NCBI GenBank assembly: GCA_023393265.1
Contig: JAEWME010000152.1
Location: forward strand, 1-13,110
DNA: 13,110 bases
Direction of reading: 5' to 3'
Source: Bacteroidota bacterium
GTDB lineage: Bacteria; Bacteroidota; Bacteroidia; Bacteroidales; Prolixibacteraceae
Below, in pieces: positions 6,400 through 13,110 of the stretch (the stretch's first letter is position 1; every line of letters starts with the position of its first letter). The notes below the pieces were generated by a model, which saw nothing but the letters and a program-made list of their open reading frames with translations, was not told the DNA's origin and did not search any database. Position numbers and translations under genes: made by a program.

Positions 6400-8879
6400 T
6401 CACCCAAAGCCTGAAACTCCAGGTGTTTCAGGGCAAATTTTATCTCGGCATAACTGAACTGATCACCCAACGCACGGCGAATATCAGTCAGGTTTTGGCC
6501 ACGGTGATTTTTAATGTGCTCCAGCATTCGGTTCAGTTTTTCAGGAGCAACCAGCTTTTCAACCGGTAACTCGCCGGTACCGACAAAATGAGCCCAATGC
6601 CCTTCGATGGTGGAGGCCGCCATCCCTCTTTCCGCCGCGATTTCTTCAAAGGTCTTTCCGTTTTTGAACAGTTCAAACGAGATGTCCTTCGAATCCTGAA
6701 TTGCTTTTTTTATTTCTTTCTCGGCTTCAACCGGCAAATCCATTCCCTTTTCGCGACGGTATGCCAGAACCATTTCCAATAGCTCGCGGCCAAACTGTTT
6801 CATCCGGATGCCGCCCATTCCTTTCACATTTTTCAGGTCGTTTCTGGTTGCAGGAAGGTGTTGCGTTATCTCGAGCATTGTTTTTTGGGGCAATACGCGG
6901 CTGATCTCGGTATTCAGTTCAAATGCCTTTTCATTGCGCCACTTTTTCAGGATGGCATAAAAATCGGGATGAACAGAGAACGCCGGAGCATCCGATACCG
7001 ATTGATTTTTGCCGATGGCTTCCTGAACTTCGATGGCTGATTTTGATTTGGTGGCCAGGTAGGTTTTGATCGAAAAGCCACTTTTACAAAGGTCGAGGCA
7101 AACCTTTTTTGTCTGAATTTCCTTCCTGAGTTTGTCAGCCGCATCAGCAAAACTTTTCCGGATGGTTTTGTTATCGGTTTCGAACGAAGCCGCCCGAAAC
7201 GGCTCCTCAACAACCGCATGAAGCTTTTCGGCAAAATACGCCGAAGCCTTTTTCACGCGCTCCTGCAACGGTTCATGTTCCTCCGGATTGCCCGACGCTG
7301 CCGCCAATTGCCTGATTTGCCCCTCGAATTTTGCAGCCACCTCAATCATTTCAGCCTGAAGCGGCACGACGACGGTCTCCAGTTGGGTGCTCAAAGTGCC
7401 CAAAACCTGTCCTGAATGCTCTGTCCAAAGCTTTTGCAGGAACTGAATTTGCCGCTGCATCGGCTTGAAATCGAACAGTTCTTCGAGCAACTGCCTGACA
7501 TAGTCGCGGTGCGACGCTTCCAGTTTGGCCTGATCGGGCTGGTTACGCTCCACATCGTCGGTAAATTGTATGACGGTTTGGTCGTTTTTGACGCTGAATT
7601 CGGTGATGCGCGAACTCAAAACCATGCCTTCGAGCGTCCGGCAGCGGCTCAGCGCCACATAAACCTGTCCGTGGGCAAACGAAGCCCGCGCGTCGATGAT
7701 GGCTTTCTCGAACGTCAATCCCTGACTTTTGTGGATGGTAATTGCCCAGGCCAGTTTCAGCGGAACCTGCGTAAACGTCCCGATCACTTCTTCCTCGATC
7801 TCCTGCGTGGTTTCATTCAACTTGTATCTGGCGTTTTCCCACTGAGTCGGCACCACCTCAATCGGCAGGTCGTCGCCGGGGCAAAGCACCTCCAGTTTGT
7901 CTTCCGAGATGTCGGTGATCTTCCCGATTTTCCCGTTGTAGAAAAGCTTTTCAGGCGAGGGGTCGTTCTTCACAAACATTACCTGGGCACCCACTTTCAA
8001 CTGCAATTCAGGATCAGTTGGGTAAGCATACTCCGGAAAATCGTCCTTGATGACTGCATGGAAACGGTGCAGGCTGGTTTTGAGCCGTGCCAGCTTCGAT
8101 TCGTTGATTTGCTGCGACTGGTAATTGTGCGTGGTGAGCATGATGTAACCTTCGCTATCGTCGGGATTGAAATTGGGAATATATCGCTGGTTCAGTTCGT
8201 CGAGGCTGGCCTGATCGAGCCGGTTCTCGCGAACTTTGTTCAGGATTTCGATGAAATGCCGGTCGCTTTGCCTGAAAATATGTTTCAGCTCGATACCAAT
8301 AAACTGCGAGCGGCGCAAAGCCTGACTGCTAAAGAAAAAACAGGTGTCGTAATACGGTTTCAGGATTTTCCACTCGTCGTCTTTCACGATGGGAGCCAAC
8401 TGCTGCAAGTCGCCAATCATGAGCAACTGCACCCCGCCAAAAGGTTTGTAGCGGTTTTTGAAACGGCGCAGCACCTCGTCGATGCCGTCGAGCACATCGG
8501 CCCGCACCATCGATATTTCGTCGATCACCAGCAAGTCGAGGCTGCGCATGATGTTGATTTTCTCGCGACTGAACCGTTTGATTCCGGCGGCAACGCTGGC
8601 AGGGTCGGTCACTTCAACCGGCCTCGGCTGATCGGGCCCATGCGGGATCTGCGGCCCAAACGACATCTGGAAAAACGAGTGAATCGTCACCCCTCCGGCA
8701 TTAATCGCTGCCACACCGGTGGGCGCGACCACCACCATGCGCTTGGGCGATTGCGCCCTCAGATTTTTCAGGAAAGTGGTTTTGCCCGTCCCGGCTTTCC
8801 CAGTCAGAAAAATATTTTTGTTGGTGAACTGCAAAAAGTTCCAGGCAAGTTCGAGTTCGGGATTGGATTGGTAGAGCAT
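6396..8879 (-). CDS. PIF1-like SF1B DNA helicase with HRDC and HTH_40 C-terminal domains
   Basis: The 827-residue protein should be an ATP-driven 5'-3' DNA helicase acting in replication, recombination or repair. Visible motifs: Walker A TGKAGTGKTT (26-35), VVVAPTGVAA (49-58), Walker B LLVIDEISMV (116-125), GDLQQLAP (157-164), and the C-terminal helicase motifs TIHKSQGLTF (381-390) and VYVALSRCR (407-415). After the core comes a charged, helical, unassigned region (about 445-625). Then follow an HRDC-like domain (about 637-712, with KGMGGIRMKQFG) and a helix-turn-helix of HTH_40 type (about 725-825, with FELFKNGKTFEEIA). HRDC and HTH_40 are tail domains known from RecQ-family proteins. An upstream in-frame TTG at 8915 would add 12 residues, but it lies right at the expected transcript start, so the ATG at 8879 is chosen. 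The MFS gene lies upstream but is cut off by a terminator, so this gene is probably transcribed alone. Confidence 0.92.
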   Translation of the reverse strand: MLYQSNPELELAWNFLQFTNKNIFLTGKAGTGKTTFLKNLRAQSPKRMVVVAPTGVAAINAGGVTIHSFFQMSFGPQIPHGPDQPRPVEVTDPASVAAGIKRFSREKINIMRSLDLLVIDEISMVRADVLDGIDEVLRRFKNRYKPFGGVQLLMIGDLQQLAPIVKDDEWKILKPYYDTCFFFSSQALRRSQFIGIELKHIFRQSDRHFIEILNKVRENRLDQASLDELNQRYIPNFNPDDSEGYIMLTTHNYQSQQINESKLARLKTSLHRFHAVIKDDFPEYAYPTDPELQLKVGAQVMFVKNDPSPEKLFYNGKIGKITDISEDKLEVLCPGDDLPIEVVPTQWENARYKLNETTQEIEEEVIGTFTQVPLKLAWAITIHKSQGLTFEKAIIDARASFAHGQVYVALSRCRTLEGMVLSSRITEFSVKNDQTVIQFTDDVERNQPDQAKLEASHRDYVRQLLEELFDFKPMQRQIQFLQKLWTEHSGQVLGTLSTQLETVVVPLQAEMIEVAAKFEGQIRQLAAASGNPEEHEPLQERVKKASAYFAEKLHAVVEEPFRAASFETDNKTIRKSFADAADKLRKEIQTKKVCLDLCKSGFSIKTYLATKSKSAIEVQEAIGKNQSVSDAPAFSVHPDFYAILKKWRNEKAFELNTEISRVLPQKTMLEITQHLPATRNDLKNVKGMGGIRMKQFGRELLEMVLAYRREKGMDLPVEAEKEIKKAIQDSKDISFELFKNGKTFEEIAAERGMAASTIEGHWAHFVGTGELPVEKLVAPEKLNRMLEHIKNHRGQNLTDIRRALGDQFSYAEIKFALKHLEFQALGD

Positions 8880-8916
8880 GGCTGATTGTTTGCTTGTCGG
8901 ATTGGCTTTATACAAA

Positions 8917-8947
8917 CAAATATACGGAAATAGGCATGAAGATCAGG
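8917..8947 (-). promoter_or_regulatory. Promoter for the helicase gene; decides its start codon
   Basis: On the minus strand TATATTTG (8924 down to 8917) matches TAnnTTTG exactly. The -33 position, about 19 bases upstream, holds only CCTG (8947-8944), a poor match. Transcription would begin near 8910, leaving a leader of about 30 nt before the ATG at 8879. This leaves no room for initiation at the in-frame TTG at 8915. Confidence 0.5.
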
Positions 8948-8959
8948 GCATATTTGGCG

Positions 8960-9000
8960 AAACCAAAACAGGCAGCCCAGAATTTTTCCTGAACTGCCTG
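8960..9000 (-). terminator. Intrinsic terminator of the MFS transporter gene
   Basis: On the minus strand CAGGCAG (9000-8994) and CTGCCTG (8975-8969) form a 7-bp GC-rich stem. It is extended inward by two G-T pairs and CAG/CTG around an A-rich loop, and followed by TTTTGGTTT (8968-8960). It begins 31 bases after the MFS stop codon. The plus strand also has CTTTTGTG after the hairpin, but no plus-strand gene ends here. Confidence 0.8.
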
Positions 9001-9030
9001 CTTTTGTGTACTGAACTCTGACGCTGCCAA

Positions 9031-10233
9031 CTACCTTGTCCTCGGCGCTTTCATCAGGCTGATCAGGATGGCAGCCACAACCAAAAAGGCACCCGCAATC
9101 AGGTAGCCGTTGTTATACGATCCGGTTTGGTCGGCTACCATTCCGCCCAACATCGGGCCAATCACTCCGGCGATTCCCCATCCTGTAAAAATCAATCCAT
9201 AGTTGACTCCCATATTTTTGATGCCAAAGAAATCGGCAGTGGTTGTCGGGAATAAAGAAAACACAGCCCCGTAGGCAAGTCCTGCTACAATCGAACCCAC
9301 AATTAGTAGCTCCTGAGAGGTGTAAAGTGAAAATAGAAACATGTTTACAGCCTGAACCAGGAAAACCAGTACCATCGCGCGGGTACGTCCGAGTTTATCG
9401 GATAGCGCTCCGGCTCCGAGCCTGCCCAGTGCATTGAAAACCGACAAAATCACAATCAGGATAAATCCTGCCGACCAGTTGGCCTGTTTCCCGGCGATGC
9501 TGGGCAGATGGGCGATGAGCATCAATCCGGCAGTAGCGGCGAGCAGATAATTTACCCACAACAAATAAAACTGAGGGGTTTTCATCATCTCCTGCCATGT
9601 AAAATTATTTCCTGAAGGTTGGGTTGCCTGCACGGATTTGGTGACAGTTGCATTAGCCACTTCCGGAGGATTGGATATGAACATGGAAAAAATGGCAACG
9701 GCAATGATGGCAAAAGCGCCGAGAATGAAAAAAGTGTTGCTGATGCCGTAGGTTTTCAGGAGATAAGCAGTAATGGGCGTCATGTACACCGGCGAAAGGC
9801 CGACGCCAGATACAACAATTCCGGTGATGAGTCCTTTTTTTGATGGTTCAAACCACTTAATGGCGCATGGCGTGGCTGCCGAGTAGCCCAGCCCGATGCC
9901 GATAGAGCCAATGATTCCGAAAGTGATAATCATCACGGTGAGGTCTTTGGCAAAGCCCGAAAGGATGAGCCCGCTGCCGAGCATGATTCCACCGAGAATT
10001 GTAACCAGTTTTGGCCCAAATTTGTCCTGTGCCCTGCCTGCAAAAATCATCGTGAACGCAAATACGGCGGCAGAAACAGTAAACGGAAGCGCAGCTTCGG
10101 TGTTGGTCCACTGCCAGTCGGCTACAAGTGCTTTTTTAATTACGCCCCAGGAGTAAAGGGCTCCCATAATCAGGTTTACGCCGAGCGCGGCGAAGGTGAC
10201 TGTCCACCCACGGTTGTTAGTCGTTTTGGTCAT
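9031..10233 (-). CDS. MFS transporter, oxalate/formate antiporter (OFA)-like family
   Basis: The 400-residue protein has 12 predicted membrane helices split by a hydrophilic loop at about 188-220, the usual MFS layout. The first half shows GRAQDKFGPK (66-75), an MFS motif A variant, and CAIKWFEPSKKGLITGIVVSG (about 123-143), whose WF...KGL..GI pattern is typical of OFA proteins. The second half repeats motif A as GRLGAGALSDKLGR (270-283). OFA members exchange small carboxylates such as oxalate/formate or lactate. Helix 11 carries NYGLIFTGWGIAG, with no lysine where OxlT is known to have an essential one (alignment from memory), so oxalate is not indicated. The ATG at 10233 is preferred over an in-frame TTG at 10290, which adds a polar 19-residue stretch and falls in a likely promoter. 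No oxalate or formate enzyme genes lie nearby. Confidence 0.88.
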   Translation of the reverse strand: MTKTTNNRGWTVTFAALGVNLIMGALYSWGVIKKALVADWQWTNTEAALPFTVSAAVFAFTMIFAGRAQDKFGPKLVTILGGIMLGSGLILSGFAKDLTVMIITFGIIGSIGIGLGYSAATPCAIKWFEPSKKGLITGIVVSGVGLSPVYMTPITAYLLKTYGISNTFFILGAFAIIAVAIFSMFISNPPEVANATVTKSVQATQPSGNNFTWQEMMKTPQFYLLWVNYLLAATAGLMLIAHLPSIAGKQANWSAGFILIVILSVFNALGRLGAGALSDKLGRTRAMVLVFLVQAVNMFLFSLYTSQELLIVGSIVAGLAYGAVFSLFPTTTADFFGIKNMGVNYGLIFTGWGIAGVIGPMLGGMVADQTGSYNNGYLIAGAFLVVAAILISLMKAPRTR

Positions 10234-10537
10234 TTGATAAGAGGTTTTTTTTAGGTTCTCCAAATAATGGATAAAATCCGGTTTTACCAACAGTTTTGCA
10301 TAAAAATCAGAAAATAAAGAAGTCTCTTTTTTCAGGAGAAGTGACTTTTGTATAAATACTCGAATTTCTTTATTCCAACTCTTCCTGTATGATGCCCAAA
10401 TTTTTTGAACGTCGTTTAACCGTTTTAAACAATGATGGTTGAATCAATTTTCTCTGGATAATATTTTGAAACAGCATCAACGAAACCCGAATTTCTTGAT
10501 AATTTAGCGGCATACATTTATACAAAAATTGAAACTT
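10234..10537. other. Divergent intergenic region between MFS gene and small membrane protein
   Basis: This 304-bp AT-rich spacer must hold the promoters of both flanking genes. A weak minus-strand promoter candidate (ATTATTTG at 10268-10261 with TTG at 10290-10288, 19 bases apart) lies about 28 bases before the MFS ATG. An inverted repeat GTTTAA/TTAAAC (10414-10419 and 10425-10430, 5-base spacer) sits mid-region. For the small gene I see only TACATTTA (10513-10520), one base off the -7 consensus, with a TTG too close upstream. No recognised RNA gene or protein family is seen. Confidence 0.6.
10414..10430. repeat. Short inverted repeat GTTTAA/TTAAAC, possible operator
   Basis: Two perfect 6-base arms flank a 5-base spacer (CCGTT) in the middle of the divergent spacer. 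The size fits a dimeric regulator site, but in AT-rich DNA such a repeat can easily arise by chance. Confidence 0.2.
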
Positions 10538-10786
10538 ATGTTGGAAAAAGGATTTATCAGGAACCAAAATAATAGAAAGTCGAAACATCATCAGTTGGTG
10601 GCTATTATCAGCAAAGTGATGCTTTATCTCGGCGCCGTTATCCTGATCGGCTCTTTTGCTTATCTCTTTTATAATTACGGAAAATCTAACTTCCTGATAG
10701 GAATGATTGCTCCCTTTCTGGTTGCCGGTCTCGGCCTCATTTTTATTAGCCAGCTAATTCGGCGGGCCTATAAACGTCTTCGCTAA
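10538..10786 (+). CDS. Small two-helix membrane protein, function unknown
   Basis: The 82-residue protein starts with a basic, polar stretch (about residues 1-21, with RNQNNRKSKHH). It then has two hydrophobic helices (about 24-44, containing MLYLGAVILIGSFAYLF, and about 51-72, containing LIGMIAPFLVAGLGLIF) joined by a short NYGKSN loop, and ends with a strongly basic tail RRAYKRLR. Positive charges at both ends suggest both termini are cytoplasmic. An in-frame TTG at 10529 would add three residues; the ATG at 10538 is preferred. I do not recognise a family. The gene is followed after 77 bp by the serine hydrolase gene in the same direction, so they may be co-transcribed, but this is not shown. 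The open frame, membrane pattern and lack of any better frame support it as real. Confidence 0.62.
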   Translation: MLEKGFIRNQNNRKSKHHQLVAIISKVMLYLGAVILIGSFAYLFYNYGKSNFLIGMIAPFLVAGLGLIFISQLIRRAYKRLR

Positions 10787-10863
10787 ACCAGTGGTATATC
10801 TCGTTTTCCTGCTATCGTTTTTCCCAATGTCTCCGATACTGGAAGTATACTAACCCTTTGCTG

Positions 10864-12438
10864 ATGAAAAAAATATATGCTCTCGTACTTCTCTTCTTTG
10901 TTTTTGTTCTGAACGCCACCGCGCAACATCCGCTTTCCTCGGTACAAATTGATTCGCTCACCGAAAAGGTGATGAAAACATTCCAGGTGCCGGGAATTGC
11001 CGTAGCTGTGGTTAAAGATGGCCAGGTTGTTCACACAAAAGGATACGGTGTACGGTCGCTAAAAAGCGGTGGAAAGGTTGACGAAAATACGCAGTTCGGC
11101 ATTGCTTCGAACAGCAAGGCATTTGTGACTGCAACCCTGGCCATGCTGGTTGACGAAAAGAAACTGGCATGGGACGATAAAGTCACTCAATACATTCCTG
11201 AATTCAGGCTTTATGACCCGTATGTGACACAGGATTTTACAATCCGCGATTTGGTGACACACCGCAGCGGTTTGGGAATGGGAGCTGGCGACCTGATGAT
11301 CTGGCCCGATTCGTCAGATTTCAGGATTAAAGACATTATTTACAACCTTCGTTTCCTGAAACAAACTTCGCCGTTTCGCACCAGGTTTGACTACGATAAT
11401 TTGCTTTTTATGGTCGCCGGCGAAGTGGTGACCCGCATTTCGGGCATGAAGTGGGAGGATTTTGTACAGGACCGAATCATGAAGCCGCTCGCCATGAACC
11501 ACTCTGCTGCTTCGTATGCAAGGTTGAAAGATAAATCGAATGTCATCGATGGGCATGCTTTTGCCGACGGCACGCTGACTGTTGTTCCGCGCCATGATTT
11601 GCCAGATGGTCAATGTCCTGCCGGTGGAATTTATTCAAGCATTTCCGACATGAGCAAATGGATGATTGCCCAACTAAATGGTGGAAAATATGGCGACAAA
11701 CAGGAGAAGCAACTATTCAGCACGCAACAGCAACGCGAGATGTGGAGCCCGCAAACGAATATGCCTGTCAGGAAAGACAAATACAACAGCCACTTTAGCG
11801 CTTATGGTTTAGGCTGGGTCCTCACCGACGTGGGCGGATCGAAACAGGCAAGCCACACCGGGGGAATGGAGGGGATGGTAACACAGGTGACGCTGCTGCC
11901 CGAGCTCGGACTGGGCATTGTCGTTTTGACGAACGCCGAAGCTGGCGCAGCATTCAGCTCAATATCGAATACAATAAAAGACAGTTACCTTGGATTTAAA
12001 CCGGAGAACTGGGTGTTACGTTACGACACGCTGACCTCGAAAAGCAGGGCAGAAGACAATGAACTGCTGTCCCGGATACAAAAAGAAATCGATGCACAAA
12101 TTGGTGCTTCCAGTCAGCAAATGAAGCCTGAAACAATTGCTGGTTTGTATCACGACAATTGGTTGGGCGATGTCCGAATTTCGGTCTGCAAAGGAAAAGC
12201 GCGTTTTCAGTCAGTTCGTTCGCCTCAGTTGCGTGGCGACATGAGTTTCTACAAAGGCAATACGTTTGTAGCGAAGTGGGATGTAAGGAGCATGAATGCC
12301 GACGCTTTTGTTGTTTTCTCGCTCGATACAGAAGGAAATCCGGATGGATTTAAGATGAAAGCTGTATCGCCGCTCACCGATTTTAGCTACGACTTTCAGG
12401 ATTTAAGTTTCACACGCACGCAAAAAGACGACGAATGA
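10864..12438 (+). CDS. Exported serine hydrolase, class C beta-lactamase/PBP4*-like, with DUF3471-type C-terminus
   Basis: The 524-residue protein has a clear Sec signal peptide (KK at 2-3, hydrophobic core about 4-17, likely cleavage near NATA|Q). The catalytic domain (about 25-380) carries the penicillin-recognising triad motifs: SNSK with Ser82 and Lys85 (SxxK), Tyr177-Asp-Asn179 (YxN) and HTG at 331-333, in the place of KTG. LVTHRSGLG (130-138) is typical of the family. Residues about 415-520 form a separate beta-rich domain of DUF3471 type. Relatives include esterases, D-aminopeptidases and peptidases; HTG instead of KTG and the extra domain make a true antibiotic beta-lactamase unlikely. 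It should act in the periplasm. The ATG at 10864 starts the signal peptide; the in-frame TTG at 10858 adds only two residues. Its TGA overlaps the next gene's ATG as ATGA. Confidence 0.92.
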   Translation: MKKIYALVLLFFVFVLNATAQHPLSSVQIDSLTEKVMKTFQVPGIAVAVVKDGQVVHTKGYGVRSLKSGGKVDENTQFGIASNSKAFVTATLAMLVDEKKLAWDDKVTQYIPEFRLYDPYVTQDFTIRDLVTHRSGLGMGAGDLMIWPDSSDFRIKDIIYNLRFLKQTSPFRTRFDYDNLLFMVAGEVVTRISGMKWEDFVQDRIMKPLAMNHSAASYARLKDKSNVIDGHAFADGTLTVVPRHDLPDGQCPAGGIYSSISDMSKWMIAQLNGGKYGDKQEKQLFSTQQQREMWSPQTNMPVRKDKYNSHFSAYGLGWVLTDVGGSKQASHTGGMEGMVTQVTLLPELGLGIVVLTNAEAGAAFSSISNTIKDSYLGFKPENWVLRYDTLTSKSRAEDNELLSRIQKEIDAQIGASSQQMKPETIAGLYHDNWLGDVRISVCKGKARFQSVRSPQLRGDMSFYKGNTFVAKWDVRSMNADAFVVFSLDTEGNPDGFKMKAVSPLTDFSYDFQDLSFTRTQKDDE

Positions 12439-13007
12439 CAAAGCTTTCGCCCAAACCTGTATTCTTTGAAAGCGCTGCTGCCTTTCGTTCCTGGCTGGAA
12501 AAAAATCATCAGTCGGCGAAGGAAATTGTGGCTGGCTATTACAAGGTGGGCACCGGTAAGCCAACAATGACCTGGTCGGATTCTGTTGATGAGGCCTTGT
12601 GCTTTGGCTGGATCGATGGCATCAGAAAATCGGTTGATGAAGAAAGCTATTGCATTCGGTTTACACCACGAAATCCCAAAAGCAACTGGAGCGCCATCAA
12701 CGTCAAAAAGATGGAAGAGTTGGTTAAGCAAGGCAAAATGACTCTGGCAGGTTTGACTGCTTTTGATAAGCGCCTTGAAAACCAAACGGCGATTTATAGT
12801 TACGAAAACCGTTCGGAGAAACTTTCTCCTGAACTGGAGTCGAAATTTGCAGCATATCCGGAGGCATTCGAATTTTTCTGCAGCCAGGCACCGTCGTATC
12901 AAAAAGCGGTGATTTACTGGGTGATGAGCGCGAAACAAGAGCAAACCCGGGAAACCCGACTGGCCAGGCTTATTGATGCCAGTAGTCGGCGGAAAAGGCT
13001 CAGTTGA
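12435..13007 (+). CDS. YdeI/OmdA family protein (bacteriocin-protection type)
   Basis: The 190-residue soluble protein matches the YdeI/OmpD-associated (OmdA) family over its whole length. Key patterns are VDEALCFGWIDGIRKS (51-66), RFTPRNPKSNWSAIN (75-89), a helix with GKMTLAGLTAF (100-110), and the C-terminal SAKQEQTRETRLARLID (165-181), with RL ending close to the usual family terminus. No signal peptide or membrane segment is seen, so it should be cytosolic. Family members are called bacteriocin-protection or stress-related proteins from limited genetic work; the biochemical activity is unknown. Its ATG overlaps the TGA of the serine hydrolase by four bases (12435-12438), which suggests translational coupling and dependence on the upstream promoter. 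Confidence 0.9.
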   Translation: MTKLSPKPVFFESAAAFRSWLEKNHQSAKEIVAGYYKVGTGKPTMTWSDSVDEALCFGWIDGIRKSVDEESYCIRFTPRNPKSNWSAINVKKMEELVKQGKMTLAGLTAFDKRLENQTAIYSYENRSEKLSPELESKFAAYPEAFEFFCSQAPSYQKAVIYWVMSAKQEQTRETRLARLIDASSRRKRLS

Positions 13008-13020
13008 AAGACCTGGTATC

Positions 13021-13052
13021 GGCAGGATTTACAACCAATCGCCTTGATATTT
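13021..13052 (+). terminator. Weak candidate terminator after the YdeI-family gene
   Basis: GGC (13021-13023) and GATT (13026-13029) can pair with AATC (13037-13040) and GCC (13041-13043) around a 7-base loop, with a two-base AG bulge. TTGATATTTG follows. It lies 13 bases after the stop codon, where a terminator would be expected, but the stem is imperfect. Confidence 0.28.
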
Positions 13053-13053
13053 G

Positions 13054-13110
13054 TTAAGTTTTTTCGAAATACTGAATGTATTTCCCACTTTTGGCAATGA
13101 ATTTCCGAAT
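13054..13110 (-). CDS. Possible C-terminus of a minus-strand gene cut by the right edge
   Basis: Reading leftward from the edge gives 18 codons and then TAA (13056-13054). The peptide IRKFIAKSGKYIQYFEKT is basic and amphipathic and reads like a genuine protein tail. It would be convergent with the YdeI-family gene, leaving a 46-bp spacer. With only 18 codons no family can be named, and a chance open frame of this length is common. Confidence 0.35.
   Translation of the reverse strand: MRKFIAKSGKYIQYFEKT

Noticed and set aside
7416..8885. A 489-codon open frame on the plus strand, antisense to the helicase gene
   Set aside because: It lies entirely opposite a gene with unmistakable helicase motifs. 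The predicted peptide has no recognisable domain; long antisense frames follow from the codon bias of the real gene.
10370..10591. A 73-codon minus-strand frame in the MFS/small-protein spacer
   Set aside because: It overlaps the start of the more convincing small membrane protein and has no recognisable family. A degenerate remnant cannot be excluded, but nothing supports it.
10788..10842. CCAGT/ACTGG inverted repeat before the serine hydrolase gene
   Set aside because: The arms are only five bases and about 45 bases apart; this is not distinguishable from chance.
13021..13043. A GATT-7-base loop-AATC segment resembling a tRNA anticodon arm
   Set aside because: No acceptor, D or T arms can be found around it.
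13008..13053. Plus-strand frame continuing after the YdeI-family stop as a frameshifted tail
   Set aside because: The protein already ends where the family usually ends (…ARLIDAS…KRL), so a frameshift is not needed. The downstream frame is only about 20 codons.

Overview
The window looks like chromosomal DNA from a Bacteroidota bacterium. Three things point that way: candidate promoters with the Bacteroidota -7 consensus TAnnTTTG instead of a sigma70 -10 box, starts mostly without a clear Shine-Dalgarno sequence, and family members typical of this phylum (a PIF1-type helicase with RecQ-like tail domains, a DUF3471-type serine hydrolase, a YdeI/OmdA protein). A marine or sediment Marinilabiliales/Prolixibacteraceae-like host is only a guess; genus cannot be read from this sequence.

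Layout, left to right. 1-2406 (minus strand) is the start of a tripartite RND efflux operon: a TolC/CusC-like outer-membrane protein, then 32 bp later a CusB/HlyD-like lipoprotein adaptor that runs off the left edge. The inner-membrane pump is presumably just outside. 2407-2670 is a divergent regulatory spacer. 2671-4305 (plus) is an ABC-F translation factor. 4403-6319 (plus) is a noticeably AT-richer gene for a polytopic membrane protein with six C-terminal TPRs, resembling TMTC/GT-C glycosyltransferase-type proteins. 6320-6395 is a short convergent spacer made almost entirely of two hairpins, one of them a 47-bp imperfect palindrome. 6396-8879 (minus) is a PIF1-like helicase with HRDC and HTH_40 domains. 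9031-10233 (minus) is an MFS transporter of the oxalate/formate antiporter (OFA) type, ended by a clear intrinsic terminator. 10538-10786 (plus) is a small two-helix membrane protein. 10864-12438 (plus) is an exported class C beta-lactamase-like serine hydrolase, overlapping by ATGA a YdeI/OmdA-family gene (12435-13007). The last 57 bases may hold the C-terminus of a further minus-strand gene.

The genes do not form one pathway. The firm functional units are the efflux operon and the translationally coupled serine hydrolase/YdeI pair. There is no rRNA, tRNA, CRISPR, insertion sequence or prophage signature. I found no convincing new multi-gene system. The points most worth a second look are the palindromic convergent spacer, the RecQ-like tail and unassigned middle region of the helicase, and the TMTC-like TPR protein in an AT-rich patch.
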